A stretch of 8,309 nt of DNA from Clostridiales bacterium UBA4959 (GCA_002397345.1 DHAH01000114.1:2259-10567), one strand, 5' to 3'; counted from the stretch's first letter, positions 1 through 4,815 are shown. Numbers and translations are program-made. The notes: a model not told the origin generated them from the sequence alone.

Positions 1-63
1 GGCATTACAGTTATTGCCTGCGGTATTACAGCTATTGCCTGCGGTATTACAGTTTTTGCCCGC
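1..63 (-). repeat. three 21-bp tandem repeats in the cysteine-rich gene
   Basis: Three units of period 21 run from the window edge. Bases 1-10, 22-31 and 43-52 match at 9 or 10 of 10 positions; the third unit is more degenerate. Each encodes a seven-residue NCNTAGN-like unit. The array probably continues to the left of the window. Confidence 0.8.
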
Positions 64-297
64 GATATTATATTTATTTAAAATTTCCTGATACTTGTTC
101 TTAAGCTCAGTCGAATTTGCGCATTTGTCTATGTAAGACTTAACCGCGGGATTGCAGGCGGCGAGGTTTTTCAGCGCAGCGGGAGATATGGTCGTGCATG
201 TGCCGTTTGCCGCGAAAGCGGATACGGCGGTCATAACAGATACAGCCGCGGCGCTAAGAGCGACAGCTATAATGCGTTTTAATGTGTTGCGTTTCAT
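1..297 (-). CDS. secreted cysteine-rich repeat protein, 3' end outside window
   Basis: This gene is read leftward from ATG at 297 and is still open at base 1, giving 99 codons; its C-terminus is outside the window. I do not recognise the family. Residues 1-29 form a Sec signal peptide: basic MKRNTLKR, a hydrophobic stretch, then an AFA cleavage site. The mature part has one CTTISPAALKN unit (residues 34-44), a core with LAACNPAVKSYIDKC, and an Asn/Cys/Gly tail in which NCNTAGN-like units place a cysteine every 7 residues. It is a paralogue of the gene at 327-815: signal peptide and core are nearly identical, but it has one 11-residue unit instead of four, and Tyr replaces two core cysteines. 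A GGAGGA site at 311-306 supports the start. The 29-bp gap to the upstream gene contains no terminator, so the two are probably co-transcribed. The role is unknown; it is probably extracellular or wall-associated. Confidence 0.85.
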   Translation of the reverse strand, partial: MKRNTLKRIIAVALSAAAVSVMTAVSAFAANGTCTTISPAALKNLAACNPAVKSYIDKCANSTELKNKYQEILNKYNIAGKNCNTAGNSCNTAGNNCNA

Positions 298-326
298 TGT
301 GGTTATCCTCCAGTCAATTTTATAGT

Positions 327-815
327 TCATTTACCGGTGTTGCAGTTACCGGTGTTGCAATTTACAGTGATGCATTTGCCGACGTTGCAATTACCAGTGT
401 TGCAGTTGCCGACATTGCAGTTGCCGACATTGCAATTACCGACGTTGCAGTTACCGACGCTACAGTTACCTGCGAGATTGCAATTGTTTAAAATGTTTTG
501 GCACTTGTTTTTAAACTCAGGCGAGGTCGCACATTTGTCTAAGTAAGACTTTACCGCGGGATTGCAGGCGGCGAGATTTTTCAGCGCGTCGGGCGATAAG
601 GTTGTGCAATTCTTCAGTGCGTTGAGCGACGCTGTATTACAATTTTTCAACGCGTCGAGCGACGCTATATTGCAATTTTTCAACGTGCTGGGTGATATAG
701 CCTTGCAGTCCCTGGCTGCGCCGTTTGCCGCGAAAGCGGATACGGCAGTCATAACAGTTACGGCTGCGGCGCTGAGCGCGACAGCTATAATGCGTTTTAA
801 TGTGTTACGTTTCAT
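327..815 (-). CDS. secreted cysteine-rich protein with 11-residue and 5-residue repeats
   Basis: A protein of 162 aa, unrecognised. The start is ATG at 815; GGAGGA at 830-825 lies 9 bases upstream, and the paralogue starts at the same residue. A longer reading from 836 would run through that ribosome binding site and is unlikely. Residues 1-29 are a signal peptide with cleavage after AFA. Residues 37-80 hold four 11-residue units of the form C-x-x-x-S-x-x-A-L-K-N. Residues 81-115 are the core shared with the paralogue (LAACNPAVKSYLDKC). From Cys118 to Cys158 there is a cysteine at exactly every fifth residue in GNCNV/GNCNT units, ending in GK and TGA. I count 17 cysteines, all after the signal peptide. 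Disulfide cross-linking, metal binding or a beta-helical stack are possible; none is demonstrated. It is the first gene of a pair with its own promoter at 907-935. Confidence 0.88.
   Translation of the reverse strand: MKRNTLKRIIAVALSAAAVTVMTAVSAFAANGAARDCKAISPSTLKNCNIASLDALKNCNTASLNALKNCTTLSPDALKNLAACNPAVKSYLDKCATSPEFKNKCQNILNNCNLAGNCSVGNCNVGNCNVGNCNVGNCNTGNCNVGKCITVNCNTGNCNTGK
331..465 (-). repeat. nine 15-bp tandem repeats encoding GNCNV-type units
   Basis: Nine consecutive 15-base units, of the type ttaccgacgttgcag or ttgccgacattgcag on the plus strand, encode the period-5 cysteine tail. The third unit is the most diverged. The units differ mostly at a few positions that preserve Asn-Cys-Asn. 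An array of this kind can change copy number in steps of five residues without shifting the frame. Confidence 0.9.
576..707 (-). repeat. four 33-bp tandem repeats encoding 11-residue units
   Basis: Units lie at 707-675, 674-642, 641-609 and 608-576. Each encodes Cys, three variable residues, Ser, two residues, Ala or Thr, then Leu-Lys-Asn. Units two and three are the most alike (NIASLDALKN and NTASLNALKN after the Cys). The downstream paralogue has only one such unit. Confidence 0.88.
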
Positions 816-880
816 TGTGGTTAATCCTCCAGTCAATGTAATGGAAAAATCCGTAATCGAATTAATTCCTTTTGTTATTT

Positions 881-900
881 ATGCCGGCTTCGTTCGGCAT
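881..900 (-). promoter_or_regulatory. hairpin at the predicted 5' end of the cysteine-rich mRNA
   Basis: ATGCCG and CGGCAT form a 6-bp perfect stem with an 8-base loop. The promoter at 907-935 predicts a transcription start near base 900, so the mRNA would begin almost directly with this hairpin, about 65 bases upstream of the start codon. An RNA-stabilising role is inferred. The stem is seen directly. Confidence 0.5.
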
Positions 901-906
901 GATTGT

Positions 907-935
907 ATTATACTCGCGGAATTAACATAATACAA
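907..935 (-). promoter_or_regulatory. sigma-A-type promoter of the cysteine-rich gene pair
   Basis: On the minus strand, TTGTAT (935-930), a 17-base spacer and a consensus TATAAT (912-907). Predicted start is near base 900, leaving a leader of about 85 bases before the ATG at 815. The -10 box is perfect and the -35 box matches at four of six positions. Confidence 0.75.
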
Positions 936-1081
936 CCCACAATTTTCTCCACATCAGGAAGAATTCGGCGTAATTCGACGCAAAAGCGCGGGGTTTACAT
1001 TTTATTTCTGTCTGCTAAATAATATAACCGGGGGCAGTTATTAGCCAGTTCAATAAATTGGAAGCATGTCTTTTAAAATGC
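936..1081. other. intergenic stretch with no recognised feature
   Basis: The gene-free stretch 816-1137 holds the cysteine-gene leader, hairpin and promoter on its left and the acyltransferase terminator on its right. In the 146 bases between these I see no reading frame, strong hairpin or further promoter that I would defend. Confidence 0.6.
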
Positions 1082-1121
1082 AAAAAAATCATACCGATTG
1101 CGATAATGCGGTATGATTTTT
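1082..1121 (-). terminator. intrinsic terminator after the acyltransferase-3 gene
   Basis: A 13-bp perfect inverted repeat, AAAAATCATACCG at 1084-1096 and its complement at 1109-1121, encloses a 12-base loop. On the minus strand the stem runs into seven T residues about 20 bases after the TAG stop at 1138. The A-rich other arm also gives a T-run on the plus strand, so it could act in both directions. Confidence 0.9.
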
Positions 1122-1137
1122 CTTATCTGGAAATAGT

Positions 1138-2313
1138 CTACAAAATATTACGGGGATGACTATCTGCAGCCCGCCGTGTTTTAAATAAACCGATCGTAAA
1201 TTTCCACACCGCGGTAAACGCGAGCGAAGCCGCATAGACGACAGCGGTCAATGCCGGCACGGGCCATGACAGCGTCGTTATGCCCGCGCGGTCGGCGAGT
1301 AAATTTAAAAACAGCACATGTACAAGGTAGATTTCAAGCGAGCAGGACGCGATGAAGCCGATAACACGCGCAAATTCGGTCGGAAAAGCGAACCTCGCGC
1401 CTATCTCGCGGAAAAAGATGAACAGCGCGGCGGCGCAGAGGAGGGTCGCAGCCGATAGCACGGTGTAAAACCGCTCGTCGGGCGCGCCCGCGCGGATAGA
1501 TAGGTAATAAGTCGCGGCGGCGGTGACAAACGGCGCGCATAAACCGCCGATATAAAGCGCGATACGCGCGGCGCGGGGCAGGGTATAACGGTAAAGATAA
1601 AAGCCGAGCAGGAAATAACCCGTGTGGGGCGCAAGTGCGCCGAACGAAAATTTATCGGCAAGCGATTTTGCATACGCATGTCCGGGAAAGTTAAAAAGCA
1701 AGATTGTTGTGGTGAGGACGCTGTAAACGAGAAAAAGCAGCAGCATATACTCGCATCGCCGACGCCCATTTTGTGTGGGGCGAGGTTCGCCATCAAATTG
1801 ACGGCGATGTTCCGCGCTGTTCGCGTTAGAATCGTTTAAAACGGCGCGCAGGACCGGCAGCAGCGTGTAAAGTAAAATTATCACCGGCAGATACCAAAGG
1901 TGATACTGACCGATCACGGCGGATTTTACGATTGAGGTTATTGTTACGCCAGTTGTGGCGGTGAAGGCGCTGGTGCGCTCATACAGCGCGTAGACAACCG
2001 ACCACAGCATAAAAGCGCCGGCTAACCGGGGGATATAGCGCAGCCACAGCTTTTTTATCGAGAGTTCTTTTTCGGGCGCCAGCATGAGCGCGCCCGACAT
2101 CATTAAAAAAAGCGGCACGGCGGGGCGCGCCATGCTGTCAAAGATATTCATAGCCTGCCACGCGGGAGCTGATGGTGGCAGCGCGTACCAGTTCTGCGAC
2201 GCGGTGTGGATGAGAACCACCATCACGCCAGCCAGCACGCGCAGCAGATCAAGCCCGGTGTCGCGGGGCAGTTTACCATTAACCGATGTCGGGGCTGTTT
2301 TATTTGACATCAT
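1138..2313 (-). CDS. acyltransferase family 3 integral membrane protein
   Basis: A 391-aa polytopic membrane protein of the acyltransferase-3 family (the OatA membrane domain/WecH type), which moves acyl groups, usually acetyl, onto sugars of cell-surface polymers. The first helix carries the family signature: Asp22, Arg25 and the presumed active-site His36 in LDLLRVLAGVMVVLIHTAS. Further landmarks are the basic segment LRYIPR (91-96), HLWYLP (138-143) and SLEIYLVH near residues 325-332. There is no C-terminal SGNH domain, unlike full-length OatA. The exact acceptor cannot be told. Residues about 169-187 are a polar, arginine-rich stretch encoded by a palindromic element (see 1754-1809). Two adjacent ATGs, at 2313 and 2310, are possible starts and neither has a convincing ribosome binding site. 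The gene appears monocistronic, with a strong terminator after it. Confidence 0.88.
   Translation of the reverse strand: MMSNKTAPTSVNGKLPRDTGLDLLRVLAGVMVVLIHTASQNWYALPPSAPAWQAMNIFDSMARPAVPLFLMMSGALMLAPEKELSIKKLWLRYIPRLAGAFMLWSVVYALYERTSAFTATTGVTITSIVKSAVIGQYHLWYLPVIILLYTLLPVLRAVLNDSNANSAEHRRQFDGEPRPTQNGRRRCEYMLLLFLVYSVLTTTILLFNFPGHAYAKSLADKFSFGALAPHTGYFLLGFYLYRYTLPRAARIALYIGGLCAPFVTAAATYYLSIRAGAPDERFYTVLSAATLLCAAALFIFFREIGARFAFPTEFARVIGFIASCSLEIYLVHVLFLNLLADRAGITTLSWPVPALTAVVYAASLAFTAVWKFTIGLFKTRRAADSHPRNIL
1754..1809. repeat. palindromic (REP-like) element inserted in frame in the acyltransferase gene
   Basis: A 56-base segment bounded by perfect 8-base inverted repeats, CATCGCCG (1754-1761) and CGGCGATG (1802-1809). 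Inside are a CGCCC/GGGCG pair (1763-1767 with 1778-1782) and an alternative GGCGA/TCGCC hairpin (1779-1783 with 1787-1791). It encodes a charged loop (FDGEPRPTQNGRRRCE) between two hydrophobic helices, unlike the rest of the protein. Origin as an inserted dispersed repeat is inferred; other copies would have to be sought outside this window. Confidence 0.55.
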
Positions 2314-2329
2314 ATTTATACCGTAAATA
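2313..2329. promoter_or_regulatory. AT-rich dyad overlapping the acyltransferase start
   Basis: TATTTA (2313-2318) and TAAATA (2324-2329) form a 6-base inverted repeat around a 5-base centre, touching the start codon. On the minus strand it also contains TATAAA, a possible -10 box that would sit very close to the ATG. An operator role is speculative. Confidence 0.25.
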
Positions 2330-2330
2330 A

Positions 2331-2359
2331 TGTAAGCATCATAAAAAACGTGTAAGCAT
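2331..2359. promoter_or_regulatory. paired 9-bp direct repeat upstream of the acyltransferase gene
   Basis: The 9-mer tgtaagcat occurs at 2331-2339 and again at 2351-2359, exactly 20 bases apart, about two helical turns. It lies 18-46 bases upstream of the ATG at 2313. This is the spacing expected for a regulator binding one face of the helix, but I recognise no regulator, and no convincing -35/-10 pair is visible here. Confidence 0.35.
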
Positions 2360-2406
2360 TTCAGAATGTAGATAAACGAGGTATTTAAAAAATTTCACAA
2401 TCAGAT

Positions 2407-2425
2407 GGGCGACCGCCGGTCGCCC
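2407..2425 (-). terminator. GC-rich hairpin after the 3D-domain gene, probable weak terminator
   Basis: GGGCGACC and GGTCGCCC form an 8-bp stem with a 3-base loop, starting 7 bases after the TAA stop at 2433. On the minus strand a run of six T follows only about 14 bases later (2392-2387), so it is not a textbook intrinsic terminator. It could instead protect the 3' end of the mRNA. Confidence 0.5.
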
Positions 2426-2432
2426 GGAAATT

Positions 2433-3428
2433 TTATTGCTCGAGAAAATATACTCTCATTGTGCGTACGCCGAATTCGAGCAGCTTTTCCAGCGGACCGT
2501 CCATGCAGATGTCGATCCTGCCGCCCTTGATGCCGCCGCCGATGTCGTCGGCGGTGCAGACGCCGAAATCGCCGTAATCGCCCTTGACATAGAGAGTCGA
2601 ACCCAGCGGGATAACAGAGGGATCAACAGCGACAATGCCGGATGCCGCCTTTTTACCCGTGTAGGTGATGCCTTTGGCAACATAAGCGGTAGCGCTGACA
2701 TCCATATAATGCGAATAATTGTACACCGTGCCGTCCTGACCGGTTATAGTGCCGCCAACGCCGACCTGTACCAGCTTGTCCACAGGCGGGATGTGACGCT
2801 CGTTTTTAATTGTCTCGGAGTACAGCTTGCCATCGCGGTATTCGGCGTGTACCTCGCGGTATAAATAGCCGTCAGAGCCGGCGCGCAGCACTTTACGCTC
2901 GCCGCGCGGGATGGTCCCGATCTCCTCGGTTATTGTGTGGTGGGATAAAGTCTTGTCGATGGTGTAATTATTTATCTCGACGGAGTGATATTCCAGCGTC
3001 ATGTCAGGAGTGACCGGTGTGTCGGGGGATACGTTTATATAATCGTCATTATCCGGCTTGATTCCGAGGAGGGCGAACACCTCGCTCGCCGTCTTCGCGC
3101 GTGTGAACACCAACCGTGTCTGTCCCCGGTCGTTTACGTTAATACGCATCACCGCGCCCGAGGCGAGGTGCCTTGGCGAACCCGATAAAAACACAATAAA
3201 CGCAGCTATGCCAAGCAGCGCAGCCGCGCATGATATAGCGAGCGCAAGCTTTAATTTTTTTGTAGATATGCGCTGGATTTTTGCATCATCTAAAACAGAT
3301 ATAACCGGAGTTGGCGCGGTTGCCGCCGCAGCCATAGCGGTTTCGGGTATCCGGCGTGGGATAAGCCGCGTTATATAACGCTGTTTTAGTTTACTATGCG
3401 GTTCTATTATAAAATAACACCCTTTCAT
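2433..3428 (-). CDS. membrane-anchored G5/3D-domain cell-wall protein (YabE-like)
   Basis: A 331-aa protein. Residues 1-58 are a basic, probably cytoplasmic, segment; 59-82 form one membrane helix (LALAISCAAALLGIAAFIVF); 95-145 resemble the YabE-type domain of unknown function (DUF348); about 150-228 resemble a G5 domain; 242-331 are a 3D domain with the expected pattern VDPSVIPLGSTLYV, ADD (293-295), GGGIKGGRIDICMD (297-310). 3D domains share the fold of MltA-type lytic transglycosylases, and proteins with this layout (YabE, resuscitation-promoting-factor relatives, YocH-like enzymes) act on peptidoglycan outside the membrane. The start is uncertain. The ATG at 3428 lacks a ribosome binding site but overlaps the stop of a 19-codon frame (ATGA). 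Met32 (3335) is an alternative, also without a clear site. An in-frame TGA lies 12 bases upstream. A consensus promoter is at 3545-3574. Confidence 0.88.
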   Translation of the reverse strand: MKGCYFIIEPHSKLKQRYITRLIPRRIPETAMAAAATAPTPVISVLDDAKIQRISTKKLKLALAISCAAALLGIAAFIVFLSGSPRHLASGAVMRINVNDRGQTRLVFTRAKTASEVFALLGIKPDNDDYINVSPDTPVTPDMTLEYHSVEINNYTIDKTLSHHTITEEIGTIPRGERKVLRAGSDGYLYREVHAEYRDGKLYSETIKNERHIPPVDKLVQVGVGGTITGQDGTVYNYSHYMDVSATAYVAKGITYTGKKAASGIVAVDPSVIPLGSTLYVKGDYGDFGVCTADDIGGGIKGGRIDICMDGPLEKLLEFGVRTMRVYFLEQ

Positions 3429-3484
3429 CGGCTGTATTCAAGCACAGTTTTAAGAAACTTGGGTTTGAATTCGCTGTCGCTCAT
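3425..3484 (-). CDS. possible leader peptide overlapping the 3D gene
   Basis: A 19-codon frame (MSDSEFKPKFLKTVLEYSR) ends in TGA overlapping the ATG of the 3D gene as ATGA, a classic coupling junction, and the 3D gene has no ribosome binding site of its own. A sister frame of 20 codons starting in the upstream repeat copy (3546-3484) ends in TAA overlapping this ATG as TAATG. Against translation: no good ribosome binding site precedes this frame, and the sister frame's ATG lies inside the predicted -10 box. Treat it as a candidate only. Confidence 0.3.
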   Translation of the reverse strand: MSDSEFKPKFLKTVLEYSR

Positions 3485-3490
3485 TATAAC
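3451..3490. repeat. 40-bp direct repeat, gene-proximal copy
   Basis: Identical over 40 bases to 3513-3552; the copies are offset by 62 bases. This copy is followed at 3488-3499 by an inverted arm, so that 3454-3499 forms a 46-base unit with perfect 12-bp terminal inverted repeats (GAAACTTGGGTT and its complement). It also contains a TATAAT on the minus strand. Confidence 0.9.
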
Positions 3491-3527
3491 CCAAGTTTCG
3501 GATTTGTTGTAATAAGAAACTTGGGTT
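3454..3527 (-). promoter_or_regulatory. leader with three arms that can form alternative hairpins
   Basis: In the minus-strand transcript the arms are A (3527-3516, AACCCAAGTTTC), B (3499-3488, GAAACTTGGGTT) and C (3465-3454, AACCCAAGTTTC). B is a perfect 12-bp partner of both A (16-base loop) and C (22-base loop), so A:B and B:C exclude each other. No T-run follows either hairpin, which argues against simple transcription attenuation. All three arms lie downstream of the predicted transcription start near 3538. Confidence 0.5.
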
Positions 3528-3552
3528 TGAATTCGCTGTCGCTCATTATAAC
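3513..3552. repeat. 40-bp direct repeat, promoter-proximal copy
   Basis: Second exact copy of 3451-3490. It lacks the adjoining inverted arm on its right and instead runs into unique sequence containing a consensus -35 box. Its internal TATAAT is the -10 box of the 3D-gene promoter. Confidence 0.9.
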
Positions 3553-3574
3553 ACATATTGCCACAGATTGTCAA
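3545..3574 (-). promoter_or_regulatory. consensus sigma-A promoter of the 3D-domain gene
   Basis: TTGACA (3574-3569), an 18-base spacer, and TATAAT (3550-3545) preceded by TGT, an extended -10 element. The -35 box begins 3 bases after the stop of the PilZ gene. Predicted start is near 3538, giving a leader of about 110 bases. The TATAAT in the other repeat copy (3488-3483) has only a poor -35 (TTACAA, also 18 bases away) and may be a weaker second promoter. Confidence 0.8.
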
Positions 3575-3577
3575 TGT

Positions 3578-4306
3578 TCAATTAAGCAGGTCCTCAAAAC
3601 TGGCGCGATTTCTCTGCGCCCGCATTCTTTTATATTGGACGTCGTTTACAAATTTACTGAAACGGCGCCTTTGTCTTTCGTCTTTGATTATAAACTGTAC
3701 CGCCGTTTTATAACGGTACGCCTTTTCTTCTATCGCCTCGCAGCGGACGACGACGGCGCTTATATTTTCATCGTCGTTTATACAAAAAGAAAGGTTGATT
3801 CTTTCGCCCTTATCTATATTTTCGTCCGAAACGAAAAGCATTCCGCCCTCGCTGAAATTGACCATCTGTCCCGCAACGGGCTGGGTCGAGCCGCTCCCGT
3901 TAAAACGTTCGATTTTTACAGGCAGGGAGCAGTTTACGCGGAAACATTCGCGCCTTTGGCAAAACTTAATAAGCCCGCACCGCAGCAGCGTTACGAATTT
4001 AAGCCCGTCTTTTTCTATAAATTCTCCGAACTCGACCGGCAATTCATACATTTTGCATATTTCGTCGGGGTTGGGACCAACACAGAAAAACAGATTAAAT
4101 TCTGTATCTCTCGGGAGAGGATAATACATTCCGTTGCGTATGGGGGCATGAATAAGCAGAGTGCCGTCAGGAAAAATTTCTTCCGTAAACGAAGATAATG
4201 TCTGAGAAATCCCCGATCCCTCGGTATTACCCGATGACCTGATTACCAGCGAAACTTTCATGCCCGCCGTTATTTCGGCTTCGTCCTTATATACATTTTT
4301 TTTCAT
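3578..4306 (-). CDS. YcgR-like PilZ protein, c-di-GMP receptor
   Basis: A 242-aa soluble protein with the YcgR layout: an N-terminal PilZN-type beta domain (about residues 14-108) and a C-terminal PilZ domain (about 117-235). Both c-di-GMP-binding motifs are intact: RxxxR at Arg119-Arg123 within QRRECFRVN, and NxSxxG at Asn150-Gly155 (NFSEGG). Such proteins bind cyclic di-GMP and then act on a partner; in E. coli YcgR this is the flagellar motor, elsewhere polysaccharide synthesis. The target here is unknown, and no flagellar gene is in view. The start at 4306 is supported by GGAAGGAA at 4322-4315, 8 bases upstream. The gene has its own promoter (4331-4359) and no recognisable terminator before the 3D-gene promoter, so read-through into that gene is possible. 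Confidence 0.9.
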   Translation of the reverse strand: MKKNVYKDEAEITAGMKVSLVIRSSGNTEGSGISQTLSSFTEEIFPDGTLLIHAPIRNGMYYPLPRDTEFNLFFCVGPNPDEICKMYELPVEFGEFIEKDGLKFVTLLRCGLIKFCQRRECFRVNCSLPVKIERFNGSGSTQPVAGQMVNFSEGGMLFVSDENIDKGERINLSFCINDDENISAVVVRCEAIEEKAYRYKTAVQFIIKDERQRRRFSKFVNDVQYKRMRAQRNRASFEDLLN

Positions 4307-4330
4307 AATGTCAATTCCTTCCGCGCTTTT

Positions 4331-4359
4331 AATATATCATATAAAAGAGAAGTTGTCAA
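4331..4359 (-). promoter_or_regulatory. sigma-A promoter of the PilZ gene
   Basis: TTGACA (4359-4354), a 17-base spacer and TATATT (4336-4331). It sits just after the T-run of the rpsI terminator. Predicted start is near 4325, giving a short leader of about 20 bases that contains the ribosome binding site. Confidence 0.85.
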
Positions 4360-4365
4360 GATTAT

Positions 4366-4400
4366 AAAAAGCATGTGACCGACAGCAGCCGGACACATGC
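4366..4400 (-). terminator. intrinsic terminator of the rplM-rpsI operon
   Basis: GCATGTG and CACATGC (4400-4394 with 4377-4371) form a 7-bp stem. After a T/T mismatch it extends with CCGGC/GTCGG (one G-T pair) and a 4-base loop. The stem runs directly into TTTTT on the minus strand, 13 bases after the rpsI stop. Confidence 0.93.
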
Positions 4401-4413
4401 GTAAAAATGCGTT

Positions 4414-4815
4414 TTATCTCTTCGAGAACTGGGACGCGCGGCGTGCCGCTTTGAGTCCGTACTTTTTGCGCTCCTTCATGCGAGGGTCGCGTGTAAGCAT
4501 ACCTGCCTTCTTGAGCAGTGTGCGGTATGTCTCGTCCACGCTGAGCAGCGCGCGTGATACTCCGTGACGGATCGCGCCCGCTTGACCGGAGAACCCGCCG
4601 CCGTTGACGCGGCATATGATGTCGAACTTGCCGACCGTACCGGTGATGCCGAACGGCTGGTTGACGATCAGCTTCAGGGTCTCGAGCCCGAAATAATCGT
4701 CGATGTCGCGGTCATTTATGGTTATCGCTCCGGTGCCGGGCACAATGCGCACACGGGCGACGGATTTCTTTCTTCTGCCGGTGCCGTAGAAATACGGTTT
4801 AGCGCTTGTATACAT
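4414..4815 (-). CDS. rpsI: 30S ribosomal protein S9
   Basis: A 133-aa protein, the usual length for S9. Family landmarks are [20 protein letters not shown] near the N-terminus, the central [21 protein letters not shown], the [16 protein letters not shown] segment and the conserved C-terminal SQFSKR tail, which reaches the tRNA in the ribosomal P site. The start at 4815 is preceded by AAAGGACG (4833-4826), a usable ribosome binding site with slightly long spacing. It lies 30 bases after rplM, the standard bacterial order, and is followed by a strong terminator, so the two-gene operon is complete. Confidence 0.98.
   Translation of the reverse strand: MYTSAKPYFYGTGRRKKSVARVRIVPGTGAITINDRDIDDYFGLETLKLIVNQPFGITGTVGKFDIICRVNGGGFSGQAGAIRHGVSRALLSVDETYRTLLKKAGMLTRDPRMKERKKYGLKAARRASQFSKR

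Noticed and set aside
337..546. Plus-strand frame with perfect LQLPT repeats
   Set aside because: It is the mirror of the 15-bp array encoding GNCNV units. The minus-strand reading has a signal peptide, ribosome binding site and promoter; this one has none.
1..707. Repeat arrays considered as a CRISPR array
   Set aside because: The units are contiguous 15-, 21- and 33-bp coding repeats without unique spacers, all in frame within signal-peptide proteins.
1..815. Cysteine-rich proteins considered as RiPP precursors (SCIFF or ranthipeptide type)
   Set aside because: They have a clear Sec signal peptide with an AFA cleavage site rather than a RiPP leader, and no maturase or exporter gene lies in the window. 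The idea stays open only if such genes lie beyond the left edge.
562..930. Plus-strand open frame of 122 codons with repeated FFNASSDA-like units
   Set aside because: The apparent repeats are the reverse reading of the 33-bp repeats in the cysteine-rich gene. There is no ribosome binding site, and the frame runs across the promoter and leader of the minus-strand gene.
1024..1044. Small inverted repeat ATAAC/GTTAT in the intergenic region
   Set aside because: Only 5 bp of AT-rich stem with mismatches outside it; it is not distinguishable from chance and has no T-run.
3521..4198. Long open frame on the plus strand (225 codons)
   Set aside because: It lies opposite the PilZ gene, whose motifs, promoter and ribosome binding site are clear. 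The plus-strand translation shows no domain and no start signal.
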